Shown: piece by piece, positions 37,098 through 45,889 of the stretch | Numbering within the stretch: position 1 is the stretch's first letter | Layout: each line of letters opens with the position of its first letter | From: Deltaproteobacteria bacterium | Lineage (GTDB): Bacteria; Myxococcota; Myxococcia; SLRQ01 | Length of the DNA: 64,000 bases | Assembly (NCBI GenBank): GCA_007130885.1 | Contig: SLRQ01000028.1 | Coordinates: forward strand, 1-64,000 | Direction of reading: 5' to 3' | Program-made: the position numbers and the translations under genes | The notes under the pieces: generated by a model | Told to the model about the DNA's origin: nothing | Database searches by the model: none | The model's input: only the letters and a program-made list of their open reading frames with translations

Positions 37098-38138
37098 ATG
37101 AAGACCCGCCGCATAGGCTACCTGAATGACCCCAAGACCGCCGTCGAGGAGGCCGCAAACATTGTTCGAAGAGGCGGAACCGTTGCGTTTCCCACGGAGA
37201 CGGTCTACGGGCTCGGAGCACTCGGGCTCGACCCCGAAGCGCTAAGAAAAATCTTCCTCGCAAAAGAGCGGCCCCGGTCCGACCCTTTGATCCTGCATGT
37301 CGTGGAGCCCTCGTGGCTTGGCCGGCTGGCGGCGGAGCTGATGCCATCCGCACGCGCGCTGACCGGGGCCTTATGGCCCGGCCCTTTGACGCTCGTCGTA
37401 ACAAAGTCTTCTCGCGTTCCTGATTTGGCCACGGCGGACCTTCCCTCGGTAGCTGTGCGAATGCCTTCGGGACAGGTAGCGCTCGAGCTCATGGAGGCGG
37501 TGGGCGAACCCGTTGCAGCCCCTAGCGCCAACCGCTTCGGCCGGCCCAGCCCGACCACGGCCGACCATGTTCTGGAAGACCTCGACGGACGCATAGACGC
37601 GGTGCTGGACGCCGGTCCTACCGAAGTGGGGATGGAGTCCACCGTCCTGGACATACGCGCGGATCCTCCTCGAATCCTGCGGCCCGGGGCCGTAACGAGG
37701 GAGGAGATCGAGCAAGAGTTGGGCTTCTCGATCCAAAGCATGGAAACAGGAAGGACCTGCTTACCCTCGGCCGCGGTGTCACCTGGCCAGCTCGATCGGC
37801 ACTACAGCCCCCGAGCCCGCATGCATCTTTTCTCCGGCGATGAGGAGAAGATGCCCGAACGAATGGTGTGCGCCGTCGAAAAAGCAGCGAGAGGATTGAA
37901 GGTAGGAGTGCTCGCTTATGAGAACGACCTTCCACATCTGCAACACCTGCCGGTCACCCTCCGGCTACTGGGCCGAAGAGACGACCCGAAAAGCTGCGCT
38001 CGCCGCCTGTTTTCGGCACTTCGAGAACTGGACAGCGCGGGCGTTGAAGCCATCTATGCCCGCCTGACCATCCCTCGGGGAATGGGCCAAGCGATCAACG
38101 ACCGCCTGCTCCGAGCCGCCTCCGGACGAACCGAATGA
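37098..38138 (+). CDS. L-threonylcarbamoyladenylate synthase (Sua5 type)
   Basis: 346 residues. It makes threonylcarbamoyl-AMP from threonine, bicarbonate and ATP for the t6A37 modification of tRNA. The YrdC domain (1-200) shows FPTETVYGLGALGLD, IFLAKERPRSDPLILHV, LWPGPLTLVV, and VAAPSANRFGRPSPTTADHV. A second domain (about 215-346) makes it Sua5 rather than the short TsaC form. The C-terminal part of the carbamoyltransferase region in the 45890-50671 fusion has the same YrdC-like fold but is a different family. Divergent from the nucleotidyltransferase. Confidence 0.93.
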   Translation: MKTRRIGYLNDPKTAVEEAANIVRRGGTVAFPTETVYGLGALGLDPEALRKIFLAKERPRSDPLILHVVEPSWLGRLAAELMPSARALTGALWPGPLTLVVTKSSRVPDLATADLPSVAVRMPSGQVALELMEAVGEPVAAPSANRFGRPSPTTADHVLEDLDGRIDAVLDAGPTEVGMESTVLDIRADPPRILRPGAVTREEIEQELGFSIQSMETGRTCLPSAAVSPGQLDRHYSPRARMHLFSGDEEKMPERMVCAVEKAARGLKVGVLAYENDLPHLQHLPVTLRLLGRRDDPKSCARRLFSALRELDSAGVEAIYARLTIPRGMGQAINDRLLRAASGRTE

Positions 38139-38260
38139 GTAAGCCGAAGAGAGACTCGACCCGCCAAATGGAATAGGCTGCATCCCTACTCCGTTGCCCT
38201 CGCCTACATATACGAGCGAGAAAAGCCACCCCACCGAAGACCATTATTGAGGTTCGCATC

Positions 38261-39283
38261 ATGAAGGAGCCGGAAGCACCAAGAAATATCGATGACAGCC
38301 CCCGGGATGTGGAGATGGTCGAGCGTCTGTCCGAGGCTCGAAAGAACGTGCTGGAAGAGATCCACAAACGCATAGTCGGCCAAGAGGAGGTGATTGATCA
38401 CCTTCTGATATCGCTCTTCTCGCGCGGTCATGGGCTCTTTGTCGGCGTTCCCGGCCTTGCCAAGACGCTGCTGATTTCGACTCTCGCGGAGATCCTGGAT
38501 CTGACCTTCAACCGGGTCCAGTTCACTCCGGATCTCATGCCGTCCGACATTACTGGAACTGATGTGCTGGAAGAGGACCACACAACAGGTAAGAGAGTTT
38601 TTCGATTCGTGAAAGGGCCGATATTCGCGAACATGATCCTGGCCGACGAAATTAACCGGACGCCGCCCAAGACCCAGGCCGCGCTCCTTCAGGCAATGCA
38701 GGAGCATCGCGTGACCGCGGGCGGCAATACATATGATTTGAGCCCACCGTTCCTCGTCTTCGCAACCCAGAACCCGATCGAGCAGGAGGGCACATATCCA
38801 TTGCCGGAAGCGCAGCTCGACCGGTTCATGTTCATGATCGACGTCGATTACCCAAGCGAGTCGGAAGAGATCGATATAGTCAAGAGCACCACCGGCATTG
38901 TCACCCAGCAACCGTCGACGATATTGTCCCCGGAAGAGATTGTCGCCTTTCAGGATCTGGTACGGCGCGTTCCCGCTTCCGACCACGTAATATCCTACGC
39001 CGTGCAGCTCGCTAGGAGCACTCGGCCAAAACAGGAGGGAAGCCCCGACTTCGTTGGCGAGTACCTCTCATGGGGTGCCGGTCCAAGAGCGAGCCAGTAC
39101 CTCATACTGGCCGGAAAAGCGCGGGCCGTCCTCCACGGTCGAACCGCGGTGGACATCGATGATGTCAGAGCTCTCGCCCGTCCCATACTCCAACACCGAA
39201 TCATCAAGAACTTCCACGCGGAAGCCGAAGGCGTCTCCTCGCCACGAATCATCGAGCGACTGCTTGAAGCGATTCGGCCGTAA
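38261..39283 (+). CDS. MoxR-family AAA ATPase
   Basis: 340 residues. Walker A is [11 protein letters not shown], Walker B is [24 protein letters not shown], sensor 1 is [23 protein letters not shown], and the arginine finger region follows; the C-terminal lid ([18 protein letters not shown]) is typical. MoxR ATPases act as chaperones that load metal or mature proteins with von Willebrand factor A (vWA) partners. The next two genes are a DUF58 protein and a BatA-like protein, the classic partners, on the same strand. The start has GAGG eight bases upstream. Confidence 0.93.
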   Translation: MKEPEAPRNIDDSPRDVEMVERLSEARKNVLEEIHKRIVGQEEVIDHLLISLFSRGHGLFVGVPGLAKTLLISTLAEILDLTFNRVQFTPDLMPSDITGTDVLEEDHTTGKRVFRFVKGPIFANMILADEINRTPPKTQAALLQAMQEHRVTAGGNTYDLSPPFLVFATQNPIEQEGTYPLPEAQLDRFMFMIDVDYPSESEEIDIVKSTTGIVTQQPSTILSPEEIVAFQDLVRRVPASDHVISYAVQLARSTRPKQEGSPDFVGEYLSWGAGPRASQYLILAGKARAVLHGRTAVDIDDVRALARPILQHRIIKNFHAEAEGVSSPRIIERLLEAIRP

Positions 39284-39488
39284 AGTCGCAGCCTGTCCGT
39301 CGCCTGAACTCGATGGTCGCGGAGCAGTGAAATAGGGAGTACACCCTTTCGGTTGGTCCCCCTGAAGGCCGCGCATGAGATAGAAGGGGGCTCCCAGGGG
39401 CGTCACCGACCGTTGATCAGCCACTTGGCGTTGCGGTACCAACTAACTTTCCCCGGCGAATTTCCGAAAACCGGCGTACGAACCGAAC

Positions 39489-40478
39489 GTGGCTAGAGAA
39501 TCCGAACCCAAGTCGAAAGCGACGGAGCCCGGCAACACGGGCTCATCAAAGGACAACGGCGGAGCAGCCACCACCGAAAGCCGAGGCCTCTCCCTTCTGC
39601 ACCCCGACGTGGTAGCCCGCATCGGGCCTCTGCATCTCAAGGCGCGACAGGTGGTGGAGGGAGTCTTGTCGGGGCTGCACAGAAGCCCCCATCACGGCCA
39701 ATCCATCGAGTTCTCCGAGCACAAGGAGTACAGTCAAGGCGATGAGATACGGCACATCGACTGGAAGGCTTACGGAAAGTTCGACAAGTACTACGTCAAG
39801 CAGTTCGAGCATGAGACCAACCTTCGCGGTTGGATCGTAGTCGATGCTTCCAATTCCATGGCCTACTCGAACGATGGCGTCACCAAGCTGGAGTACGCAA
39901 AGGTTCTGGCTGCCTCCCTGGCTTACCTGATGACCCAGCAGGGCGACGCCGTGGGCGTCTTGGTCTACGGCTCCGGTGCCCGGGCTTACTTGCCGGCACG
40001 TGCCTCCGGCGGCCACCTGCACGAGGTGTTGAAAACGCTCGACGATGCCACCGCCGCCGAAGGCACTGATCTCGGAACCACACTCGACTTCCTGGCTGAG
40101 CGCTCCCCCCGTCGAGCGATGGTGCTGCTGTTGACCGACCTGCTCGACCCCGAGGAAGCCACCTTGGCGCACCTTCGGAGGCTTCGCGCCCGGAAGCACG
40201 ACATCTCGGTCTTCCATGTCATGGATCGAGCCGAGCTGGACTTCCCCTTCGAGGATCCGACTTTATTCGTGGGCATGGAGGATGAACGTCAGCTACCCAT
40301 ACATCCCTTGGAGATACGGGAGTCTTACATCGAGGAGGTAGAGGCTTTCATAGAGTCTACACAGCGGGCGCTCACCGAAGCCGACATAGACTACCGCCAC
40401 ACATTGACCGACACGCCCTATGACAAGGTGCTGATCGACTTCATCGGCCGGCGAGGCCACCTTCGCTCGAATACCTGA
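39489..40478 (+). CDS. DUF58 / vWA-like protein
   Basis: 329 residues. The DUF58 box is YSQGDEIRHIDWKAYGKFDKYYVKQFEHE, and the vWA metal site follows as VVDASNSMAY (D-x-S-x-S) with T-D-L-L-D as a later ligand. The first 35 residues are polar low-complexity. DUF58 proteins work with MoxR ATPases in the Bat-type cluster, probably at the inner face of the membrane. The GTG at 39489 is the most upstream start and lacks a clear ribosome site. The 205 bases before it contain a CCCCCT/AGGGGG inverted repeat but no gene. The next gene begins 4 bases after its stop. Confidence 0.88.
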   Translation: MARESEPKSKATEPGNTGSSKDNGGAATTESRGLSLLHPDVVARIGPLHLKARQVVEGVLSGLHRSPHHGQSIEFSEHKEYSQGDEIRHIDWKAYGKFDKYYVKQFEHETNLRGWIVVDASNSMAYSNDGVTKLEYAKVLAASLAYLMTQQGDAVGVLVYGSGARAYLPARASGGHLHEVLKTLDDATAAEGTDLGTTLDFLAERSPRRAMVLLLTDLLDPEEATLAHLRRLRARKHDISVFHVMDRAELDFPFEDPTLFVGMEDERQLPIHPLEIRESYIEEVEAFIESTQRALTEADIDYRHTLTDTPYDKVLIDFIGRRGHLRSNT

Positions 40479-40481
40479 CCC

Positions 40482-42617
40482 ATGTCGCTATCCTTCATGC
40501 ATCCGGCCTTCCTCTGGGGCATGCTGCTCGGCACCGTTCCGATCATCATCCACCTGATCAACCGGCGCCGTCACCGCAAGCACGAGTTCGCGGCAATCGC
40601 CTTCGTACTTCGAAGCAAGGTCAGGCAGGCTAGAAAGCTGCGACTGCGCAGGCTCCTACTGCTCATCTGCCGCACCCTCCTCTGTCTCCTGGTTCCACTC
40701 GCATTGGCAAGGCCGCATTTCCACTCCACCGCCACGGAGGCAGCGGTTACCGACACAGGCCCCGCGGCCGTGGCCGTGGTTTTAGACACCTCCCTTTCGA
40801 TGAGGTACGAGCTCGACGGCCAAGCTCTATTCGAACAAGCGCAACGCCAGGCCCGCGAAATAATCAGCAGCCTTTCCGCCGAGGATGCCGTGGCGATACT
40901 GCCGTGCTCCAACGGTTTCGATGGACCGCTGCCGGGCACTACCTACGAGCTTGCCGAAGCACGCCGCCAGGTTCGTGCTGCAACACCGACCTATGAACGC
41001 GCCGACATGATGGAGTGCATATCCGCCGCGACGCGAGTAGTGGCCGACTCGCCGCTACCCGACAAGCGTATCTACGTGATCACGGATCTTACGGAGTCGG
41101 CTTGGAGGCTGGACTCGCCACCACCGACGATAGCAACCGATGACGGTGAAATGCAGCCTGAGATTATCGTGGTGGACTCGACGGGAGGACGCGAGCTTCC
41201 AAACCGCTGGGTGGACGAGCTGTCGGTGGAGCCGGCAATGGCGCTCGGCCCGCGCGGCTATAGCTTCAACTTCATCGTCCGGTCCAGCGGAGGGGCTTCC
41301 GCTGAAGGCATATCCGCGATGGTACGCACCGACGACTCGGCTCTCGTTCGCGGCTTCTTGGATGTACCAAAAAACGGCACCATCCACCGTACTCTTTCGC
41401 ATCAGTTCAAGGAAGGAGGAGAGGTCATCGGCAGTGTCGAGATCGACGGCGACGCACTGCAAGTCGATGACTCATACCCTTTCGTGATGCAGGTGCAACG
41501 GGATGTCCGGGCGCTGGTCGTCGACGGCAACCCGAGCGTGAATCGCTTTGAAGAAGAGGTCTTCTTCATCGAGAGAGCACTGTTTCCGGGACGAGGAGCC
41601 CCGAGCACCATTCGCTCCAGGATCGTCGACACCGACGGCCTAGCTCGAGCAGACCTCGAAGCATACGATCTCCTTCTGCTTCTCAACGTGCGGGAAGTGC
41701 CATCGGCGGCAGCCGCCGACATACCGGTGTTCGTCGAACGCGGCGGAGGGCTGTTCATCTCGGCCGGCCCGAATCTGGACCCCGATGCCTACAACCGGAC
41801 CCTCGGAAATCTATTGCCGGCAACCTTGCACATTCCAAAGGAAGCGGACGGTGGGCAAGCAGCGTTCTCCGCCGTGGATTGGGACCATCCGGTATTCTCG
41901 ATATTCGTGGGGGAGGGCCGGGAAGGCTTCGTCTCCGCTCGGTTCTCACGCTACCTTCTCACCCGCCCGCCGCGGGAAGGCACCGAGGTGCTGGCGACCT
42001 TCGATGACGGCGCTCCCGCATTGCTGTTACGCCCTCATGGCCAGGGTCGCGTCGCCCTGTACACAAGCACGGTCTCACGCGCCTGGTCCGACTTTCCGAT
42101 CCGCAGCTCCTTCCTGCCGACCGTACAACAGCTCGCGGGCTACCTCTCTCGTTCTCTCGAGGAACGCGTGGATGAGCGCTTGCTGGTCGGCCAGTCGCAT
42201 ACCATACCCGTCCCGCCGGAGGCCGAGGAGATCTTGGTGATGCCTCCGGATGGCCCACCTGTCGGCTTCAAGGGAGAAGCACTGGCGAACGGCGAGGTGG
42301 TCTTCTCCGGGACCGACAGACCCGGCGTCTACAAAGTCAAGACGCGTATGGGGCGCCAGGAGCCGGTGAAGAGCCGGGGGTCTTCTTTCGTGGTCGTCAC
42401 CGACCGGCGTGAGTCGGACACCTCCCGTCTGGATCCATCGGAGCTTGCAAGTCACCTTCGAGGCTCCATAGCCGGCGGAGAGGAGGCTTTGCTCGGCGGC
42501 GTGGGGACGGGCGCCCGGCGACCCGCCTGGAGCTGGTTTCTGCTTCTCGCCGTGCTGGTCTTCGCACTCGAGGGCTGGCTGTGCATGCCGTCCGGTAAAC
42601 GCAAGGCAAGATCGTGA
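40482..42617 (+). CDS. BatA-like membrane protein with vWA domain
   Basis: 711 residues. The N-terminus is the BatA-type membrane domain (FLWGMLLGTVPIIIHLINRRR, then a second helix around RLLLLICRTLLCLLVPLALARP). A periplasmic vWA domain starts near residue 95 (VAVVLDTSLSMRYE), followed by a beta-rich part and a glutamine-amidotransferase-like segment (LLLLNVREVPSAAAADIPVFVERGGGLFISAGP). A last helix (SWFLLLAVLVFALEGWLC) sits 15 residues from the end. It completes the MoxR-DUF58-Bat set, often tied to envelope stress or aerotolerance. The new-system island begins right after this gene. Confidence 0.88.
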   Translation: MSLSFMHPAFLWGMLLGTVPIIIHLINRRRHRKHEFAAIAFVLRSKVRQARKLRLRRLLLLICRTLLCLLVPLALARPHFHSTATEAAVTDTGPAAVAVVLDTSLSMRYELDGQALFEQAQRQAREIISSLSAEDAVAILPCSNGFDGPLPGTTYELAEARRQVRAATPTYERADMMECISAATRVVADSPLPDKRIYVITDLTESAWRLDSPPPTIATDDGEMQPEIIVVDSTGGRELPNRWVDELSVEPAMALGPRGYSFNFIVRSSGGASAEGISAMVRTDDSALVRGFLDVPKNGTIHRTLSHQFKEGGEVIGSVEIDGDALQVDDSYPFVMQVQRDVRALVVDGNPSVNRFEEEVFFIERALFPGRGAPSTIRSRIVDTDGLARADLEAYDLLLLLNVREVPSAAAADIPVFVERGGGLFISAGPNLDPDAYNRTLGNLLPATLHIPKEADGGQAAFSAVDWDHPVFSIFVGEGREGFVSARFSRYLLTRPPREGTEVLATFDDGAPALLLRPHGQGRVALYTSTVSRAWSDFPIRSSFLPTVQQLAGYLSRSLEERVDERLLVGQSHTIPVPPEAEEILVMPPDGPPVGFKGEALANGEVVFSGTDRPGVYKVKTRMGRQEPVKSRGSSFVVVTDRRESDTSRLDPSELASHLRGSIAGGEEALLGGVGTGARRPAWSWFLLLAVLVFALEGWLCMPSGKRKARS

Positions 42618-42639
42618 CCGGTGCACAGGAAACCTGCTG

Positions 42640-42667
42640 TGCTATGATTGGCGTTTGATGCTCAAAC
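42640..42667 (+). promoter_or_regulatory. Extended -10 promoter with inverted repeat at the start site
   Basis: TGCTATGAT (40-48) is an extended -10 box with no good -35. GTTTGA-TGC-TCAAAC (42653-42667) is a 15-base inverted repeat placed over the predicted start of transcription near 42655, suited to a repressor. It precedes the QueC-like/radical SAM operon. Confidence 0.45.
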
Positions 42668-42765
42668 ATTTAAAGATGAACGCCTCGCCTCAAACGGCCC
42701 GTCGCTCGCGCCTTGTCGAACAGCAGACGGCCAGACGCAAGATTGAGGCAAATAGGCTTTCCTAG
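42658..42765 (+). CDS. Possible 35-residue Arg-rich leader peptide
   Basis: An open frame beginning MLKHLKMNASPQTARR and ending KIEANRLS, whose stop is 9 bases before the GTG of the QueC-like gene. Its ATG would be almost leaderless relative to the predicted promoter. It is too short to judge by composition and has no Cys, so it is not an obvious radical SAM peptide substrate. It may be a regulatory leader or chance. Confidence 0.25.
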   Translation: MLKHLKMNASPQTARRSRLVEQQTARRKIEANRLS

Positions 42766-42774
42766 GGTTTGGCT

Positions 42775-44736
42775 GTGCGTGTCGAGATAGAGCATAAGGA
42801 GCGGGTCCTTCGCTACCATCTCCATTTGGAGGACGAAGAACGAGGGCATTTCAGAGCCGCCTGCGAGAACTCGCAAGGTATTGGTTTGGTCCGCGATACG
42901 TACGAAGTCCGTTTGCCGGCGGTATTCGAATCCTTGCATCCCGACGCACATGCAGTAGCGATCTGGATCGCGGTAAGACCAGCCGTCGTATCCACCCTTT
43001 CCCTTCCGTTTGCAGTCTCCTCGCATCTGGCCGAGCGAATGCACACTCACCTTGGCATTAGCCTCCCTAATAAGGATGAGTGCCTAGGTCCGAGAGAGAT
43101 GCCCCGGCATTACGGTCCCGCCCTCCTGTTTTCCGCCGGAGTCAACTCCATGACGGCGGCGCTGGTCATGCCCCGTGAGATCCCCCTGCTCTTCCGTGAT
43201 CGGCTTCCTCACTTCCCGGAAGGACAAAATGAGGAAACTCAGGAGGCTCTCATCAGCCAGCGACAGCAAAGATGGCTTTGCGCAGACATGTCGCGTCGGG
43301 GCTGGAACGTAAAGTCGCTGACTGACGACCACGACTTCCTATATTCTCCATACCCCTCTCAAAACACCGACCTTTTCTTGCTGCCCGCGCTTTACCTCGC
43401 GGACTCCATGAAGTTTGGAGAAGTGGCCTTAGGCGAGGTGACCGCTGGCTTGTGTCGAAAGCCCCCTCGACACAGCCACATGCTATGGGGGCTATCCACC
43501 TCTGGAATGGCCGAAACCACGGACTATGAAATTGCTCTAGCCGCGGCAGGCCTTCGGGTTACTAGACCGATAATCGGTCTGACCGAGGTCGCCTCATCCA
43601 GAATCGTCAATTCGAGTGAGCTGCGAAATAGGACATCGTCCTGCCGATTTCCCTCTAACAGCAATTACTGCCTGCGATGCGACCAGTGCTTCAGGCAAAT
43701 GCTCCTCGATCATATCTTCTTGAATGAGGAAGTCCCAGCCGAGGTAATAGAGCACTTTTTGGCACTGCCTCATATTGCGAAACAATTCGCCTCGAGTTTC
43801 CTCGACCAGCACCACGTTTGGTTCTACATCTTCCAAAAGCTTCGCTGTAAACATCCTTTGGCTGTCGAACTCCGGCGACAAGCAGCCGGAGGGCCGGACC
43901 TTTCGCTTCTCGAACGATGGTACGCCCCATCAGCGGAGTTCCTTGATTCCACCTGGAGGGACGATATCGTTGAGCGCATCCAGCAGCACCTAACTCCCAT
44001 GACCGCTGCTGAAGAGACAGCATTTCAAACATTGGAGCTGCCGCAGCTGACTTCTCCTCGGGAGCTCCTGCCGCTTGACGAGAAAACCCGAACGAGCACT
44101 ATCTCTACACACCAGCCTAAAAGGCCGCCGGCAGGCGAATCACTGGACCGGCTCGTGGAGCGCGCATCAGCAGAGCTTTCCTTGACCAGCGGCAAGGCCT
44201 CAGCCTCGGAGAACGAGGCTTTTGCATTCGAAACCGATGACGTGGAGCTAATTGAACGGCAAGATCAACTTGAAGGCGTACGCCAGATTTACTGCCGCGC
44301 TGCTCCAAGCGACGAGCTACTTTGGAAATGGAGATCCATCAACCGAGTTGTCGCCCATTGGCTGGATCCCAGAACTCCTTCCACGACCACGACCTCGAGC
44401 AGTCCCTTCGATGAGCCCCCACTCGAAATGACGTTGCAGCGTCTAACCGAGAATGCAGTCTCTCTTTTCAATGCGACTGCGGAAACTATGGGTTTCACTG
44501 CTTCATGGCCCGTATCCACGACGGATGAACGAGTTCTGGTCAGCCTCCGTATCAACACTGCATTCGTCGATCTCTATTTACAAAAGCTCGAGAGGAATGA
44601 ACGCTGTTTCGCCAGGGCAGGAAACATTGCCGTCAGTTATTTCAATGATGCACCTCCCGATACAACGTCTAAAAAGAGCGCCCTGAAATCTTTCCTACAA
44701 GCCCTGGAGGTCACGGAAGGGGGCCAAGAAGAATGA
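42775..44736 (+). CDS. QueC-like PP-loop protein with long C-terminal extension
   Basis: 653 residues from the GTG at 42775, which has AGGG seven bases before it. Residues 115-320 resemble the 7-cyano-7-deazaguanine synthase QueC: a PP-loop LLFSAGVNSMTAALV (120-125; normally S-G-G-x-D-S) and a zinc-type set C290-x8-C299-x2-C302-x2-C305, the same spacing as QueC. Unlike QueC (about 230 residues) it has a 115-residue N-terminal part and about 330 C-terminal residues of unknown fold. PP-loop enzymes adenylate a carboxylate or base. The altered S-A-G-V-N-S suggests changed substrate handling. Its stop overlaps the next ATG (ATGA). Confidence 0.65.
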   Translation: MRVEIEHKERVLRYHLHLEDEERGHFRAACENSQGIGLVRDTYEVRLPAVFESLHPDAHAVAIWIAVRPAVVSTLSLPFAVSSHLAERMHTHLGISLPNKDECLGPREMPRHYGPALLFSAGVNSMTAALVMPREIPLLFRDRLPHFPEGQNEETQEALISQRQQRWLCADMSRRGWNVKSLTDDHDFLYSPYPSQNTDLFLLPALYLADSMKFGEVALGEVTAGLCRKPPRHSHMLWGLSTSGMAETTDYEIALAAAGLRVTRPIIGLTEVASSRIVNSSELRNRTSSCRFPSNSNYCLRCDQCFRQMLLDHIFLNEEVPAEVIEHFLALPHIAKQFASSFLDQHHVWFYIFQKLRCKHPLAVELRRQAAGGPDLSLLERWYAPSAEFLDSTWRDDIVERIQQHLTPMTAAEETAFQTLELPQLTSPRELLPLDEKTRTSTISTHQPKRPPAGESLDRLVERASAELSLTSGKASASENEAFAFETDDVELIERQDQLEGVRQIYCRAAPSDELLWKWRSINRVVAHWLDPRTPSTTTTSSSPFDEPPLEMTLQRLTENAVSLFNATAETMGFTASWPVSTTDERVLVSLRINTAFVDLYLQKLERNERCFARAGNIAVSYFNDAPPDTTSKKSALKSFLQALEVTEGGQEE

Positions 44737-45878
44737 GACGCTGGAACGAATTGTTGCGAAGCCCTCGTCTGATTGAGGAGTTATCGCGAAGTCATTTTGC
44801 GTTGAACACCACGACCCGTTGTCAACATCGGTGCGCATACTGCTTCATGAAGGAGCACTCGGCGGATCTAGACCTGTCTCCATCAGACGTCCAGGCCTTC
44901 ATTCTTAGAATAGCAAAGAAGTGCGATGCAGTCCTCTTCATGGGAGCGGAACCGACACTAAACCCCAATATAGTAGAGCATATAGCGTTTTGCGTAGAGA
45001 ATGGGCTTCAAGCACTCATTTCCACCAATGCCTTGCGATTTAAAAGCATCGCTTTCCTACGCCGTTGCATCGACGCTGGTTTATCCGCAATTGAACTGTC
45101 TTTTCCTTATCCCAATGAGGACATCTATTCAGCGATAACCGGCAGAACAAAGAAAGGTTATTCTTCGTTGCTTTCAGCACTTGACAACATCAACACCGTC
45201 AATGCAGAAGTGCGAGCTGACAGTTCTACCAAGAACCTGCTTGGCGTAAACGTCAACCTGGTCGTCTCTCAATATAACTACCTGAATTTGAGAGATGTTT
45301 TAAATGCTCTAGCGCAGCATATGCCCGACACCGACTTTTTCGTTACCATGAGGGGCGTGAACCCTTTCTCCCACAGCTCCAAAGGCATGGAAGAGTTTTG
45401 CAGCCGATATTTCGTACCGCTCCTGATGCTAAAACGAGTCTTCTCGGAGCTACTGGAAGACTGGCCATATTCCTTCCCAGTGATTTTTCGAGGAATTCCT
45501 CTTTGTGCCACTCCAGGACACGAGGATCTTCATGTCAGCCTGCTATATCATATAGCAGGAGCAGAAAGTCGATTCGTCCTTGAGAATGTTCGGGATCAAT
45601 CCGTCGTCGGCAGGTGTCATCAATGGAAGATTCTCTGCCGGCAAGACGAAGTGATGCCCGAATGCCTTCGGTGCAACCTGGAGAAGGTATGCCTTGACAG
45701 ATTCGCGCTAGGCTTTGACAGCAGCCCCTTGAATCGCCCCGTCCCCTCGAATAGGGAAATCGGTGAGCTGCTCGCCTCCATGGGTATCCCCGAATATGCA
45801 CGGCAAGATCTGATAGAGAATCCCCCGCCATACACCGACGAGGTTCCGGCGGCATCAGAGGATCCGGCTTATCTTTAG
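44733..45878 (+). CDS. Radical SAM protein with SPASM-like C-terminus
   Basis: 381 residues. The [4Fe-4S]-SAM motif is C30-x3-C34-x2-C37 (CQHRCAYC). The usual GGEP motif is G-A-E-P (71-74), then NVNLVV and other barrel strands. C-terminal cysteines include C295, C302 and the set C311-x2-C314-x5-C320, like the auxiliary-cluster part of SPASM/twitch proteins. It is translationally coupled to the QueC-like gene and ends 11 bases before the convergent giant gene. GC is low: 45, 48 and 40% in the lines starting at 45001, 45181 and 45241, against 60% at 40021, a sign of foreign origin. Substrate unknown. Confidence 0.85.
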   Translation: MRRWNELLRSPRLIEELSRSHFALNTTTRCQHRCAYCFMKEHSADLDLSPSDVQAFILRIAKKCDAVLFMGAEPTLNPNIVEHIAFCVENGLQALISTNALRFKSIAFLRRCIDAGLSAIELSFPYPNEDIYSAITGRTKKGYSSLLSALDNINTVNAEVRADSSTKNLLGVNVNLVVSQYNYLNLRDVLNALAQHMPDTDFFVTMRGVNPFSHSSKGMEEFCSRYFVPLLMLKRVFSELLEDWPYSFPVIFRGIPLCATPGHEDLHVSLLYHIAGAESRFVLENVRDQSVVGRCHQWKILCRQDEVMPECLRCNLEKVCLDRFALGFDSSPLNRPVPSNREIGELLASMGIPEYARQDLIENPPPYTDEVPAASEDPAYL

Positions 45879-45889
45879 GCTGTAGCCGG

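Noticed and set aside
36970..37404. Long N-terminal extension of the nucleotidyltransferase
   Set aside because: It is Arg/Pro-rich, overlaps the divergent sua5-type gene, and a strong ribosome site marks the ATG at 36969.
42775..44736. Authentic QueC for queuosine synthesis
   Set aside because: The PP-loop is altered, the length is almost threefold, and no other queuosine genes are nearby.
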